From contig CAIJXW010000094.1 in the NCBI GenBank assembly GCA_903824755.1, positions 1 to 64,000 on the forward strand: a stretch of DNA of 64,000 nucleotides, read 5' to 3'. Below the pieces are notes generated by a model, which worked only from the letters and a program-made list of their open reading frames with translations, was not told where the DNA came from and searched no databases. A program made the position numbers and the translations under genes. Below are positions 21,480 to 32,675 of the stretch, one piece after another; position 1 is the stretch's first letter, and each line of letters starts with the position of its first letter. The DNA comes from an uncultured Bacteroidota bacterium. GTDB taxonomy: Bacteria > Bacteroidota > Bacteroidia > Flavobacteriales > Flavobacteriaceae.

Positions 21480-22220
21480 ATGAAACTTATCAAAAAAATA
21501 TTTCAGAAATCCCGTTCTCAAGAAGACGGGATTTTTTTTGATAAACTCAAAAATATTCTTGGTTTTGAGCCACTTAATATAACTTTATATAAAAAAGGAT
21601 TTACACACCGATCATCAAGTAAACTCGATAGTATAGGCAATCCTATAAACTATGAACGCCTAGAATTTTTGGGTGACTCTATTATTAGTTCCGTTATTGC
21701 AGCACATCTATTTAACGAAGCACCAGCAGGAGACGAGGGATATCTAACAAAAATGAGGTCAAAAATCGTTAGTCGAGAGCATTTGAACGAATTGGGAAGG
21801 GATTTGGATTTAATCCAATTTATAGAAAGCAAAGTCCCAGTTCAGCATTTTGGAGAAAACATTCACGGCAATCTTTTTGAAGCACTCGTAGGAGCTATAT
21901 ATACAGATAGAGGATATACTTATTGCGAAAAATTTATACAAAAAAGGGTGATTATTCCTTATGTTGACATTGCAAAACTCGAAGGAAAAGTGATTAGCTA
22001 TAAAAGTTTATTGATAGAATGGTGCCAAAAAGAAAAGAAAAAATTTCACTATGACGTTTATGAAGACAATGATATTTCTGGTGAACGATTATTTGGCGTG
22101 AAATTGAGTATCGATGATCGCATAATTGCAAAAGCTAGAGCATCATCAAAAAAGAAAGCAGAAGAAAAAGCATCTCAAAGAGCTTATTTTGCATTTCAAG
22201 AAAAAATGAATAAAAAATAA
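21480..22220 (+). CDS. rnc: ribonuclease III
   Basis: NYERLEFLGDSIISSVIA signature; C-terminal dsRBD with KKKAEEKAS. Confidence 0.95.
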   Translation: MKLIKKIFQKSRSQEDGIFFDKLKNILGFEPLNITLYKKGFTHRSSSKLDSIGNPINYERLEFLGDSIISSVIAAHLFNEAPAGDEGYLTKMRSKIVSREHLNELGRDLDLIQFIESKVPVQHFGENIHGNLFEALVGAIYTDRGYTYCEKFIQKRVIIPYVDIAKLEGKVISYKSLLIEWCQKEKKKFHYDVYEDNDISGERLFGVKLSIDDRIIAKARASSKKKAEEKASQRAYFAFQEKMNKK

Positions 22221-22334
22221 TTCACAAAATTGTATCAGCTACATCGTTTTCGTTGTTAAATTATCGTTTTGAAACTACAATTGGCTCTATTTTCTTAATT
22301 AGAAATACTATATTTACGACTTATTTAATTTAAA

Positions 22335-22817
22335 ATGGCTATTCATAGATTACATTTTGAGGAATTTGACGAGATTGATTATGAGCTAATTGCAATTCAC
22401 ACTTCATTAGAAGATTATCGACTTGCCTATTTTTTAAATCAAAAATTACCCATTTTATTAAGTAAAAACAAGAATGAAATTCAGCTAAACATTAAAGAAG
22501 GCAGCGCTTATTTTTCAAGATTTTGTTATGATAATTTTGAAAAAGATAGTGCGTGGAATTTAATTCAAAACAAACATGAAGTTGCGATGAATAATAACGA
22601 AACAAAGCAAAATCTATTTGAAAACACGATGATGAATGTTGGTGCCAAAGTTTTTTTACTGCCAGAAATGAAAAAAGTTGATTTTTTTCTAAAAATCGAA
22701 AACTCTGAAATTCCTACTGATGAAATCATCAAAAAAATCAATTCAATAAAAAGTTTGTCAACTGCCTATTCAGTTGAAACCAATCAAATAAAATCAAAAA
22801 ATAATTTAATTTTTTAG
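22335..22817 (+). CDS. IPExxxVDY family protein
   Basis: LLPEMKKVDFFLKI motif; rnc-pyk neighbourhood. Confidence 0.85.
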   Translation: MAIHRLHFEEFDEIDYELIAIHTSLEDYRLAYFLNQKLPILLSKNKNEIQLNIKEGSAYFSRFCYDNFEKDSAWNLIQNKHEVAMNNNETKQNLFENTMMNVGAKVFLLPEMKKVDFFLKIENSEIPTDEIIKKINSIKSLSTAYSVETNQIKSKNNLIF

Positions 22818-22823
22818 TAAAAA

Positions 22824-24254
22824 ATGTCAACAAACAAAAAAACAAAAATAGTTGCAACGCTAGGGCCAGCATGTAGTTCGAGAGAAGTTTTGAAAAACAT
22901 GATAGATGCAGGGGTGAATGTTTTCCGAGTAAATTTTTCGCATGCTGATTATGAAGATGTGAAATCAAAGATTAATTTAATTAGAGGATTAAATGACGAA
23001 TTTGGATATACAACTGCTATTTTAGGAGATTTGCAAGGCCCAAAACTTCGTGTTGGAGTTATGAAAGAAGATGTTGTTGTTAATGATGGTGATTTAATTA
23101 CTTTCCAAACCGCCGAGGACGTTATCGGTACGGCTCAAAGAGTATATATGAATTATAAAGAGTTTCCGAAAGATGTAAATCCAGGAGAACGAATCCTTCT
23201 TGACGATGGTAAATTAATTTTTGAAGCGCTTGAAACTAATCGTTCTACCGAAGTAGTTTGTAGAGTGGTTCAGGGCGGGCCTTTGAAATCTAAAAAAGGG
23301 GTTAATCTCCCAAACACAAAAGTGTCTTTACCAGCATTGACCGAGAAAGATATTCGAGATGCATTATTTGCTATCGAGCAAAAAGTAGATTGGATTGCGC
23401 TTTCATTTGTTCGTACATCCGAAGATTTAATGGAATTAAACGATTTGATTGCAAAGCATTCCGATCATAAAATCCCTGTTATTGCCAAAATTGAAAAACC
23501 AGAAGGCGTTGCAAATATTGACACAATTGTGGCTCATTGCGATGGATTGATGGTAGCTCGTGGCGATTTGGGTGTAGAAGTGCCAGCACATGAAGTTCCG
23601 CTAATTCAAAAACAACTTGTTCATAGAGCCAAAACAGCTCGTATTCCAGTTATTATTGCTACCCAAATGATGGAAACCATGATTACGAGTTTAACGCCAA
23701 CACGTGCCGAAGTAAATGATGTGGCCAATTCGGTGATGGACGGAGCTGATGCCGTGATGCTCTCGGGTGAAACATCGGTTGGAAACTATCCTGTGCAAGT
23801 CATCGAACAAATGACACAAATTATTGAAGCCGTTGAGGATTCGGTACTAATTCAAGTACCACAAAACACCCCACAAATAAAAACTAAAAGATACATTACA
23901 AAAACGATTTGCCAACATGCTGCTCAAATGGCAAATGCCATTAATGCAAAAGCAATCAGCACTTTAACAAATAGTGGCTATACGGCTTTTCAAATTTCGG
24001 CATGGCGACCGAAGGCCCATATATTGGTGTTTACTTCAAATAAACGAATTCTAACACAATTGAATTTGCTTTGGGGAGTAAAATCTTTTTTCTATGATAA
24101 ATTTGAAAGCACTGACGATACAATTGTAGATATAAACTTGATGGCAAAAAATGAAGGTTGTGTCCAAAAAGGAGATATGCTTATCAACCTTGCGGCAATG
24201 CCAATTGTTGATAAAGGAATGGTGAACACATTGCGTGTTTCGGAAATTGAATAA
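22824..24254 (+). CDS. pyk: pyruvate kinase
   Basis: KTKIVATLGPACSS, VIAKIEKPEGVANID, MVARGDLGVEVP, ATQMMETMI. Confidence 0.97.
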   Translation: MSTNKKTKIVATLGPACSSREVLKNMIDAGVNVFRVNFSHADYEDVKSKINLIRGLNDEFGYTTAILGDLQGPKLRVGVMKEDVVVNDGDLITFQTAEDVIGTAQRVYMNYKEFPKDVNPGERILLDDGKLIFEALETNRSTEVVCRVVQGGPLKSKKGVNLPNTKVSLPALTEKDIRDALFAIEQKVDWIALSFVRTSEDLMELNDLIAKHSDHKIPVIAKIEKPEGVANIDTIVAHCDGLMVARGDLGVEVPAHEVPLIQKQLVHRAKTARIPVIIATQMMETMITSLTPTRAEVNDVANSVMDGADAVMLSGETSVGNYPVQVIEQMTQIIEAVEDSVLIQVPQNTPQIKTKRYITKTICQHAAQMANAINAKAISTLTNSGYTAFQISAWRPKAHILVFTSNKRILTQLNLLWGVKSFFYDKFESTDDTIVDINLMAKNEGCVQKGDMLINLAAMPIVDKGMVNTLRVSEIE

Positions 24255-24275
24255 TCAATTATATAGTAGATTGTT

Positions 24276-24308
24276 GACCGATAGTGACTTGCTATCGGTT
24301 TTTTTTGA
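24276..24308 (+). terminator. pyk terminator
   Basis: ACCGATAG-n-CTATCGGT stem followed by an 8-T run. Confidence 0.8.
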
Positions 24309-25391
24309 TTAAAAATCAAATTTCAGCTGAACAATTATTGTTTTTTTTATTTCAGTATTTAGATTATTCAAAGATATTCCGAGCAATCGAACGGAATCTT
24401 TTAGGCGTTCTTGAAATAATAATTCTTTGGCGGTTTCAAAAAGCAAGCCTTTGTCGGCAATAAAATAGGGGAGTGTTTTGCTTCTTGTTTGTTGCGAAAA
24501 GTCGCTGTATTTTATTTTTAAAGTAACTGTTTTGCCTGCAATTTTATGTTTTTTTAGTCGTGATGCAAGCTGTTCGGCGATTTGCTCTAATCGAGCGAGC
24601 ATATAAATTTCGGAGGTTAGATTTTCGTCAAAAGTATGCTCGGCGGCAACCGATTTTGCGATACGGTTAGATTTTACTTCGCTATTATGAATGCCACGAA
24701 CGACATTATAATAAAAAGTTCCTGATTTTCCGAAGTGTTTTTCTAGAAATTCTAATGATTTTGATTTTAAATCGAGTCCAGTAAAAATGCCTAATTGATA
24801 CATTTTTTCGGTTGTTACTTTTCCGACACCATAAAATTTGCGTATTGGCAATTCTTCTAGAAAAGGCAAAACTTCTTCTGGAGCTACTGTTTTTTGCCCG
24901 TTTGGTTTGTTATAATCGCTGGCTACTTTGGCAACAAATTTGTTTATCGAAATTCCTGCGGAGGCATACAATCCTACTTCGGTTAATATCCGATGCCTGA
25001 TTTCTTGTGCTAATAAAGTGGCACTTGGATTTCCTTTTTTGTTTTGGGTAACATCAAGATAGGCCTCATCGAGTGATAGTGGTTCAACGAGGTCGGTATA
25101 GTCATAGAAAATTTTTCTGATTTGGAGTGAAATTTCCTTATATCGATCAAAACGGGGTTTTATAAATAGTAGTTCGGGGCAGTATTTTTTTGCCAAAGCT
25201 CCACTAAGTGCACTACGAACGCCAAACTTTCGGGCTTCATAACTTGCGGCCGAAACAACACCGCGGATTTCGCTGCCACCAACAGCAATAGGCTTTCCTG
25301 CCAAATTTGGATTGTCCATCTGCTCGACAGAAGCATAGAATGCATCCATATCGATGTGAATAATTTTTCTATTAGGACGGATTTCAGACAT
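24309..25391 (-). CDS. dinB: DNA polymerase IV
   Basis: HIDMDAFYASVEQ, YEARKFGVRSAL, SLDEAYLDVT, GISINKFVAKVASD. Confidence 0.95.
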   Translation of the reverse strand: MSEIRPNRKIIHIDMDAFYASVEQMDNPNLAGKPIAVGGSEIRGVVSAASYEARKFGVRSALSGALAKKYCPELLFIKPRFDRYKEISLQIRKIFYDYTDLVEPLSLDEAYLDVTQNKKGNPSATLLAQEIRHRILTEVGLYASAGISINKFVAKVASDYNKPNGQKTVAPEEVLPFLEELPIRKFYGVGKVTTEKMYQLGIFTGLDLKSKSLEFLEKHFGKSGTFYYNVVRGIHNSEVKSNRIAKSVAAEHTFDENLTSEIYMLARLEQIAEQLASRLKKHKIAGKTVTLKIKYSDFSQQTRSKTLPYFIADKGLLFETAKELLFQERLKDSVRLLGISLNNLNTEIKKTIIVQLKFDF

Positions 25392-25485
25392 GATACAAAT
25401 TTAATAAAAAGGACTGATGAAGTTTGTTTATTCGTTGAAAAAGGAATTTGAATTTGAAAAAGAATTGGTACATTTGAAAAAACGA

Positions 25486-25573
25486 ACTAGCCCAGATAGG
25501 AGTGAAAATCCTTTTTTGAAAACCTTTTTTGGGTTTTCAAAAAAGATTGTAACGGATAGCTGGAAATAGCTCC
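25486..25573 (+). repeat. Dispersed structured repeat, copy 2
   Basis: actagcccagataggagtgaaaatc + 14-bp perfect stem CTTTTTTGAAAACC-loop-GGTTTTCAAAAAAG + ggatagctggaaatagctcc. Confidence 0.75.
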
Positions 25574-25585
25574 AAAAAAAGAAAA

Positions 25586-26062
25586 ATGATAGAAATTGAA
25601 AGAAAATTTTTGGTGGTTTCAGATGCTTATAAAGCATTGGCTTTCGCCAAAAACGAGATGGTTCAGGGCTATTTAAACTCAAATTCTGAGCGAACAGTGA
25701 GGGTTCGAGTAAAGGGCGAAAAGGGGTTTTTGACAATAAAAGGCAGGGGAAATAGTTCGGGGATGTCGCGTTTTGAATGGGAGAAAGAAATTCCTGTTGT
25801 TGAGGCACGATTGCTTTTGGAATTATGTGAGGACGGAATAATTTCGAAAACTCGATTTGAGGTAAAAGTGGGAAGCCATGTTTTTGAAATCGATGAATTC
25901 AAGGGTGAAAATGCGGGTTTAGTTATGGCTGAAATTGAGTTAAATTCGGAAGAAGAAACGTTTGAAAAACCTTTTTGGATTGGGGAAGAAGTGACAAATG
26001 ACGAACGTTTTTATAACGCTTTTCTATCTCGTTTGCCTTTTTCTAAATGGGAAAAAGAGTAG
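25586..26062 (+). CDS. CYTH domain protein (triphosphate tunnel metalloenzyme)
   Basis: N-terminal MIEIERKFLV signature; TVRVRVKGEKGFLTIKG. Confidence 0.92.
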   Translation: MIEIERKFLVVSDAYKALAFAKNEMVQGYLNSNSERTVRVRVKGEKGFLTIKGRGNSSGMSRFEWEKEIPVVEARLLLELCEDGIISKTRFEVKVGSHVFEIDEFKGENAGLVMAEIELNSEEETFEKPFWIGEEVTNDERFYNAFLSRLPFSKWEKE

Positions 26063-26072
26063 TTGGTTTTTG

Positions 26073-26549
26073 TTATTTTTCGATTATTTCTATTGTTACA
26101 TTTAAGGAGCCGCTGTTTTTATTGACTGCAATTTCCATAAATGCTCTTTTTGTGAGGTCGATTTCTCTACCTCTTGAAAACGGCCCTCGGTCGGTTATTT
26201 CTACTATTACTGATTTGCCATTTTGTTCGTTTGTTACTCTGACTAGTGTTCCGAAAGGCAGTTTTCTGTGTGCGGCAGTATATTTATTATTGTCGAATCT
26301 TGAGCCGCTTGCGGTTCGTTTTCCATTGAATTTGCTGGCATAGTAGGACGCATGGACTTTCTTTTTGAAGTCTTTATATTTATATTTTGGAGCTATTATT
26401 GTGCTATCTTTTGCTGCTGTGTTTTTTTTGGTCGTGTCTTGTATTGTTTTTTGTTGTTGTCCTTTTACTTTTGCTTGACAAAAAACGGAAGAACTTGACA
26501 ATAAAAACATTACAATACTAAATATTGGTAAAATTATTTTATTTTTCAT
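26073..26549 (-). CDS. septal ring lytic transglycosylase RlpA family protein
   Basis: HASYYASKFNGKRTASGSRFDNNKYTAAHRKLPFGTLVRVTNEQNGKSVIVEITDRGPF; start trimmed to the signal-peptide Met. Confidence 0.9.
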   Translation of the reverse strand: MKNKIILPIFSIVMFLLSSSSVFCQAKVKGQQQKTIQDTTKKNTAAKDSTIIAPKYKYKDFKKKVHASYYASKFNGKRTASGSRFDNNKYTAAHRKLPFGTLVRVTNEQNGKSVIVEITDRGPFSRGREIDLTKRAFMEIAVNKNSGSLNVTIEIIEK

Positions 26550-26593
26550 GCTTTTTGATTTTGGGAAATAATCCAAAAAAATAAGTGTTTTTA

Positions 26594-27040
26594 TTATTTA
26601 GATAGCCATAAACTCCATGGAATTCTGGAGAGAATTAATAGCAATCCTATTCCGTAAAATACTGCAAATGTTTTGAATTTTGCTTCGCTGGTGGTTGCTT
26701 TTTTATGTTTTGACCAACCCATTGTGATCAAAACAATGGCAATAATATTTACTAATGGGTGTTCTAGTGCGAGTAGTCTAGAGGCCGATGTTAATGCTCC
26801 CATTCCTACTGATTTTATCATGTCTAATCCGTTTGGCGACGAGAAATATAAAAACATTCCGATTAGTAATTGAACATGGGTTGCTATTAGTCCAAAAAGG
26901 GCTATTTTTCGATCTTTTGGGGTGAATTCTTTTTTTGAAACAAATCCAAGAAGCGAGTTTATTGTCACTATAACGAGTATTAAAAGTGCTAAATAGGCCC
27001 AACCAGAATGTGCTTTTTGAAGAATATTATATAATTCCAT
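26594..27040 (-). CDS. predicted four-TM integral membrane protein
   Basis: 148 aa, multiple hydrophobic helices; no function assigned from sequence. Confidence 0.7.
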   Translation of the reverse strand: MELYNILQKAHSGWAYLALLILVIVTINSLLGFVSKKEFTPKDRKIALFGLIATHVQLLIGMFLYFSSPNGLDMIKSVGMGALTSASRLLALEHPLVNIIAIVLITMGWSKHKKATTSEAKFKTFAVFYGIGLLLILSRIPWSLWLSK

Positions 27041-27090
27041 AGTTTTTGTTTTTTATTGAATAGAAACAAATATAATAAAAAAAGCCATAA

Positions 27091-27124
27091 AAAAACGGCA
27101 TTCTAAAGAAGAATGCCGTTTTTA
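27091..27124 (-). terminator. Terminator after the TonB-dependent receptor gene
   Basis: AAAAACGGCATTCT...AGAATGCCGTTTTT perfect stem. Confidence 0.8.
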
Positions 27125-27148
27125 AATTTTAAATAAATTTCTAGTTTT

Positions 27149-29662
27149 TTAGAAATTATACCGAATAGCTACATTCCATGTTCTTCCAAATCCGAAGAAT
27201 CCTTGGTTTGCATCTGCAATTCCATTATAGACTTTACCATTTGATTGATACGTTCCTAAAGCTGCATTTGATGAGCTAATATTGTCAGTAACTTTAATAT
27301 TGCTAGTTAATTCAGATAAATAAACTTCGTCAAAAACGTTATTGATGTTTACTCTGAAAACCACACTGTCCTTATTTTTTGACCCTACTAACATTTTGTA
27401 TGAAATTCCAGCATCAACTAAGTCGTAACTCGGCAACTCTAAATTTTCTTTTACAGCACCTACATTAGAATATAAATTGTCATAGTTTCTCCAATCTGCA
27501 TCAATTGAAAATTGTTTGAAGATTTCATATTTTGCACCTAAACCCCATGTGGTTTGAGCAGCATCTCCTACTTTCCCTCCATCAACGTCAACTAAAGTTT
27601 CTAATAATAAATTTTGGTTTTCATCTGTTTGTCTCGTAGTAGAGTTTCCATTATATTCCCAACTTCCAACAGATGCAAATCCCTTAACGTCCAAAGTGCT
27701 GAGTGGTTTGAAAACGAAATCTAATTCCAAACCTGTGTGAACTTGCTGAACGCCAAGATTTGATTTGTATACTAAATCTCCTTGAGTCAATGTAGAAGTG
27801 CCAATCGTTTCTGTTGCTAATGTAACTACTCTAGAAGAAGAAACTACTCTGTCTTTCCATGAGGTTCTGTATGCATTAAAGCTTGCCGTAAACATTTTAG
27901 ATTTAAAGTTATATCCAGCTTCTAAGCCTAATATTTTTTCATTTGAAGTTAATGGATTTACTTCATTTGTAAAGTTTAAATAAATATTATCATGATAAGG
28001 TTGGCGACTATAGAATCCAACATTAGCAAAAACAGAGTGGTTAGTTCCGATAGTATAACTGCTTCCTGCTTTTACATTATATCCAATATTGCTTACTTTT
28101 TCAGAATTTTCAAATTCTGTTAAATAATCATATCTGTCAAATCTTTGGTGCATTTGATTAGAAACTGATCCTTGAAAGAATGCTGATAAATTATCTTTAC
28201 TATATTCTAATTGACCAAATAATCCTCCATAAGAGATCCTTTCACTATTATCGTAATCAATTTTTTGATTTTGATCGACTTGAGAACTAAACATTGCATC
28301 CCATGGATTAGTAGATAACGATTGGGTCACCATTTGACTTACGTTACTTCCTTGAGTTAAATGATCAGCTCCTCTTAATTTTCTAACATCTGTAAAAGAA
28401 GATAGTCCTACAAAGTTATTTACTTGTCTATAGTGTGTTCCGTAATAGGTTCTTAAATCAAGACCTACATTTAAGTTTAAATTTTCAGACAATTTGTGTT
28501 TTAAGTTAGAAACCGCTCCAAACCAAGTGTGATTGTTCATTGAAGAACGAATTAAATAACTGTTAGAAAATGTTCCTGCTCCATTAGCTAAAGCAGTATT
28601 GTTTGTGTTAATTAAATCAAAATCTATATAAGTGTTTTGGTTTGTACCTGTGTATGGATTATATTGGCTAATGCTTTTTTTAGCCCCACCATAGTTTCCT
28701 GTTCCTCCACCTCTACCCCAAGAAGCATAAACTACAGTAGATAAATCTGTTTTTTCATTAATTTTGAAATCCCAGTTAAAGTTAGCTACTGGTTTATGAT
28801 AAAAGTTTGTTCTTTCAGATACAAATTTGCCATTTAGGTAACCATAATTGTTATTATATTTTCTGCCAAAACCTAAATAATCAGATATTTTTTTAGTAAA
28901 ATTTTGATCATGCCATTGAGGTGCGCCTGTCAACAAGAAGTTGAAATTGTGTTTTTCATTTAATTTATAGCCAACAGAAATAAAGTAGTTTTGTCCTGCA
29001 CCACTTGTTCCGTCATTATAACCATCTCCTTGCCAGTGTGTCAACATGAAACTCATTCCCCAGCCGTTTTTACTCATTCCCGTGTTGTATCCAACTGTGG
29101 TTTTCAAATAATTGTCATTTGCTGTTCCAACTGAAGAAAAACCACCTTCTTTTTTATCAGTAGCTTTAGTAATAAAATTTACTGTACCTCCAACCGAAGA
29201 TATTGCTAATTTTGAAGAGCCTAAACCTCTTTGTATTTGAATTCCGTTTGCAATATCAGACATGCCTGACCAGTTTGACCAGTACATTTTACCGTCTTCC
29301 ATACCGTTAATTGGTTGGCCATTAAGTAAAAATGCAGTGTTGTCTTGTTGAAATCCTCTAACACTGATTCTAGAATCTCCAAAACCCCCCGCTTGACCAG
29401 CAACATAAACAGATGGGGTATTTACCATCGTTTGTGTAATATCAGAAAAACCTACTTTTGCTTGAATTTCAGCTGCTTTTATAGAAGAAACCGCAATAGG
29501 CGTTTTTCTGTCTTTCGCTAAATCCATTACACCTTTTCCAATGATAACTACTTCTTCAAGTTGTGCATTTTCAGTGGAATCTTTTACTGTTTCTTGACCA
29601 AATGCAATTGATGCAGTTGCAAGAAACAAAACCAAGAATAAATTAATTTTTAAATTTTTCAT
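27149..29662 (-). CDS. TonB-dependent receptor
   Basis: Signal peptide, plug domain (KTPIAVSSIKAAEIQAKVGFSDITQTMVNTPSVYVAGQAGGFGDSRISVRGFQ), C-terminal aromatic barrel strand. Confidence 0.93.
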   Translation of the reverse strand: MKNLKINLFLVLFLATASIAFGQETVKDSTENAQLEEVVIIGKGVMDLAKDRKTPIAVSSIKAAEIQAKVGFSDITQTMVNTPSVYVAGQAGGFGDSRISVRGFQQDNTAFLLNGQPINGMEDGKMYWSNWSGMSDIANGIQIQRGLGSSKLAISSVGGTVNFITKATDKKEGGFSSVGTANDNYLKTTVGYNTGMSKNGWGMSFMLTHWQGDGYNDGTSGAGQNYFISVGYKLNEKHNFNFLLTGAPQWHDQNFTKKISDYLGFGRKYNNNYGYLNGKFVSERTNFYHKPVANFNWDFKINEKTDLSTVVYASWGRGGGTGNYGGAKKSISQYNPYTGTNQNTYIDFDLINTNNTALANGAGTFSNSYLIRSSMNNHTWFGAVSNLKHKLSENLNLNVGLDLRTYYGTHYRQVNNFVGLSSFTDVRKLRGADHLTQGSNVSQMVTQSLSTNPWDAMFSSQVDQNQKIDYDNSERISYGGLFGQLEYSKDNLSAFFQGSVSNQMHQRFDRYDYLTEFENSEKVSNIGYNVKAGSSYTIGTNHSVFANVGFYSRQPYHDNIYLNFTNEVNPLTSNEKILGLEAGYNFKSKMFTASFNAYRTSWKDRVVSSSRVVTLATETIGTSTLTQGDLVYKSNLGVQQVHTGLELDFVFKPLSTLDVKGFASVGSWEYNGNSTTRQTDENQNLLLETLVDVDGGKVGDAAQTTWGLGAKYEIFKQFSIDADWRNYDNLYSNVGAVKENLELPSYDLVDAGISYKMLVGSKNKDSVVFRVNINNVFDEVYLSELTSNIKVTDNISSSNAALGTYQSNGKVYNGIADANQGFFGFGRTWNVAIRYNF

Positions 29663-29765
29663 CTTTTAGTTATTTTGCTATTATTATTAATGCAAAAATA
29701 CTACTATTTAACACAGGATAGTTAACAAATTATTAACAAAATATAAACAAATTAAAAGCAAGATG

Positions 29766-31418
29766 CTATTTGGTTGCTTTTTTTTGAAAATATTTCAAGA
29801 TTAGCATCGAACTAGAGCTGTCATGTGTGTTCAATGTGTTTGAATTTATTTCTTCTAAGATAGAATTTGCCAACTGTTTGCCAAGCTCGACTCCCCATTG
29901 ATCATAGCTGAAAATGTTCCAAATAATGCCTTGAACAAATATCTTATGTTCATATAGGGCGACCAATGAACCTAGTGTTTCTGGGGTTAGTTTATCTATT
30001 AGTAGTGTATTTGTAGGCTTGTTTCCTGAGAATACTTTGAATGGGGTTAAAAATTCTGCAACGTCTTTTGAAGTTCCTAACTTTTTAAATTCTTCTTGAA
30101 CTTGAGCTTTTGTTTTTCCAAATAATAAGGCTTCTGTTTGTGCAAAGAAGTTTGACATTAATTTATCGTGATGGTCTATATTTCCATATAATGGGTTTAT
30201 AAATCCAATGAAATCGGTTGGTATTAATTTTGTCCCTTGATGAAGCAATTGAAAAAAAGCGTGCTGAGAATTCGTCCCTGGCTCACCCCAAATTATGGTT
30301 CCCGTTTGATAATCTACTGGCAATCCGTCTCTTCCGATGCTTTTTCCGTTGCTCTCCATAATTCCCTGTTGCAAATAGGGAGCTAATTTTTGCAAATATT
30401 GGGTATATGGAATTATGGCTTCGCTTTCTGAGCCAAAAAAATTATTGTACCAAATGCTTAACAAAGCAAGAATAACAGGTATGTTTTGGTCAAACTGCTT
30501 GGTTTCAAAATGACTGTCCATTTTGTTAGCTCCTTTCAAAAGTAGGTCAAAATTATCAAATCCAATGGCCAAACTAATAGACAATCCTACTGAACTCCAT
30601 AACGAAAAACGACCCCCAACCCAATCCCACATCGGAAAAATATTGTTGGGATCGATGCCGAAATCGGTTACTTTTTGAATATTTGTTGAAACGGCTACAA
30701 AGTGTTTGGACACATCGCTTTGTGCTGCCGATTTTAAAAACCAAGTTCGAATTGTCTCCGAATTTGTAAGCGTTTCTTGTGTCGTAAATGTTTTAGAAAC
30801 AATTAGGAAAAGTGTCGTTTCTGGATTTAGTTTTTTGATAATTTCATGAACATGGTCTCCGTCAACATTAGATACAAAGTGAACATTCAAATGGTTTTTA
30901 TAAAACTGCAAAGCCTCAACTATCATAGCAGGGCCCAAATCCGAACCTCCAATTCCAATGTTTACAACATCTGTAAATGCTTTTCCTGTATATCCTTTTC
31001 TTTCGCCTTTCAATATTTGATTTGTAAAGCTTTCGATTTTACTTTTTACCTGATAAATTTCGGGTATTACATTTTTTCCATCAACAAAATAGGTCGCCGA
31101 TTGTGGTGCTCTCAACGCCATGTGAAGCACTGCTCGATTTTCGGTTTGGTTGATTGCATCACCACCAAAATAGCTAGAAATAGCCTCTTTCAAACCGACT
31201 TCTTCGGCTAGTTTCAAAAGCAATGTTATGGTTTCTTGATTGATTATATTTTTTGAATAATCAACGAAAAATTGTTCCCATTCCAAATGAAATTTTTCAG
31301 CTCTTGCTGCGTCATTTTTAAATAATTCCGGCATAGAAACAGATTTCATTTCCATGAAATGTTTTTCTAACTGTTGCCAAGCAGCGGTTTTTGTTGGATT
31401 TATTTTTGGTAATGCCAT
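29766..31418 (-). CDS. pgi: glucose-6-phosphate isomerase
   Basis: [28 protein letters not shown]-type motif, [27 protein letters not shown]. Confidence 0.97.
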   Translation of the reverse strand: MALPKINPTKTAAWQQLEKHFMEMKSVSMPELFKNDAARAEKFHLEWEQFFVDYSKNIINQETITLLLKLAEEVGLKEAISSYFGGDAINQTENRAVLHMALRAPQSATYFVDGKNVIPEIYQVKSKIESFTNQILKGERKGYTGKAFTDVVNIGIGGSDLGPAMIVEALQFYKNHLNVHFVSNVDGDHVHEIIKKLNPETTLFLIVSKTFTTQETLTNSETIRTWFLKSAAQSDVSKHFVAVSTNIQKVTDFGIDPNNIFPMWDWVGGRFSLWSSVGLSISLAIGFDNFDLLLKGANKMDSHFETKQFDQNIPVILALLSIWYNNFFGSESEAIIPYTQYLQKLAPYLQQGIMESNGKSIGRDGLPVDYQTGTIIWGEPGTNSQHAFFQLLHQGTKLIPTDFIGFINPLYGNIDHHDKLMSNFFAQTEALLFGKTKAQVQEEFKKLGTSKDVAEFLTPFKVFSGNKPTNTLLIDKLTPETLGSLVALYEHKIFVQGIIWNIFSYDQWGVELGKQLANSILEEINSNTLNTHDSSSSMLILKYFQKKATK

Positions 31419-31420
31419 GC

Positions 31421-32656
31421 TTATTTTCTTTGAATTGTTTTTTTATATTTTATTGCTGCAACACTGTCTAACTCTCTCTTTAACGGCAACATTTGTGCCA
31501 TAAATCTAGATTTATAAGCCGGATTCATCGGACTTGAATTAGGTAGTTTTAGCTTCAAAGCATCTACTTGCAATCCGTTTTTCCAAAATCGGTAGCACAC
31601 GTGTGGCCCTGTTGCTAATCCTGTGCTTCCAACTTTTCCTATGGTTTGCCCTTGCGTTACTCGCTGTCCTCGTTTTACTAAAATTTTGGACATGTGTAAA
31701 TATTGGGTCGAATAAGTTCGGTCATGTTTTACTTTTACAAAATTACCATTTCCTGCCGAATATCCTGTTTGTTCTACAACTCCATTTGCTGTGGTCATAA
31801 TTGGCGAGCCGTGCGGTGCTGCATAGTCGGTGCCTTTGTGGGCTTTCCAAATCATTTGAACGGGGTGAAATCTATTTTTGGCATATCGAGACGTAATATT
31901 CACAAATTTTAATGGGGCTTTCAAAAAGAAATTCTTAAGGGCTTTTCCCTCTTCGTCAAAATATTCGATTTTGTTAGATTGCTGGTTTTGAACAAATGGA
32001 AAGGCATAAATCATTTTTCCTTTATATTCAAAAAACGCAGCTTCGAGACTGTCAACTCCATCATAAATGCTGTCATTTATAAATCTTTCGGTAAACGTAA
32101 TTACAAATTTATCCCCTTTTTGTAGCTTGAAAAAATCGATTGACCAGGCATAGATTTTGGATACTTTTGTAGCCAAAGCACCTTCTACTTTTTCTTTTTC
32201 TAAAGTTTCGGATAGCGATCCATTCAATTGTCCCGCAATGGTTCTTCGTCTGATTGTTACTGGTTTTATCTTTTTTCGAGCAACAATAGAATCTTTAAAA
32301 TCTATTATATAATAACTTAATCGATCGGGCTGATAGATAAACGCCTTTAATTTTTTTGATTTATCTTTAGATAAAAGCATCATATAAGGCTTTTCAATCC
32401 GAACAATTCGAACATCAAAGGTATCTTTTACCTTTTCTACAATATCAAAAATTTGCTTATCGCCAATGTTTTGTTTGGACAAAATACTCCCAAAAGTGTC
32501 TCCATCTTGAATTGTATCTCGAACAACAATATAGTCATTGAGTCTATAACCAAATTCAAAAACAATAGGTTCGGGCTTGACATTATTATCTTTTTTAGAA
32601 TTATTGCAAGATATCAATGTCAAAATTGCGATAAGAAATAGGGCTATTCTTTTCAA
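31421..32656 (-). CDS. M23 family metallopeptidase (lipoprotein signal)
   Basis: [10 protein letters not shown] lipobox-like; [32 protein letters not shown]. Confidence 0.9.
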   Translation of the reverse strand: MKRIALFLIAILTLISCNNSKKDNNVKPEPIVFEFGYRLNDYIVVRDTIQDGDTFGSILSKQNIGDKQIFDIVEKVKDTFDVRIVRIEKPYMMLLSKDKSKKLKAFIYQPDRLSYYIIDFKDSIVARKKIKPVTIRRRTIAGQLNGSLSETLEKEKVEGALATKVSKIYAWSIDFFKLQKGDKFVITFTERFINDSIYDGVDSLEAAFFEYKGKMIYAFPFVQNQQSNKIEYFDEEGKALKNFFLKAPLKFVNITSRYAKNRFHPVQMIWKAHKGTDYAAPHGSPIMTTANGVVEQTGYSAGNGNFVKVKHDRTYSTQYLHMSKILVKRGQRVTQGQTIGKVGSTGLATGPHVCYRFWKNGLQVDALKLKLPNSSPMNPAYKSRFMAQMLPLKRELDSVAAIKYKKTIQRK

Positions 32657-32675
32657 ATTTTCTTTTTTTTGGGGA

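Noticed and set aside
25428-25808. 126-aa - strand ORF over repeat copy 2 and the CYTH start
   Set aside because: Low complexity (F/S rich), antisense to a well-supported CYTH gene and crosses a structured repeat.
26047-26343. 98-aa + strand ORF
   Set aside because: Antisense to the rlpA-family coding region, no recognisable domain.
30846-31211. 121-aa + strand ORF inside pgi
   Set aside because: Antisense shadow of a strongly conserved gene.
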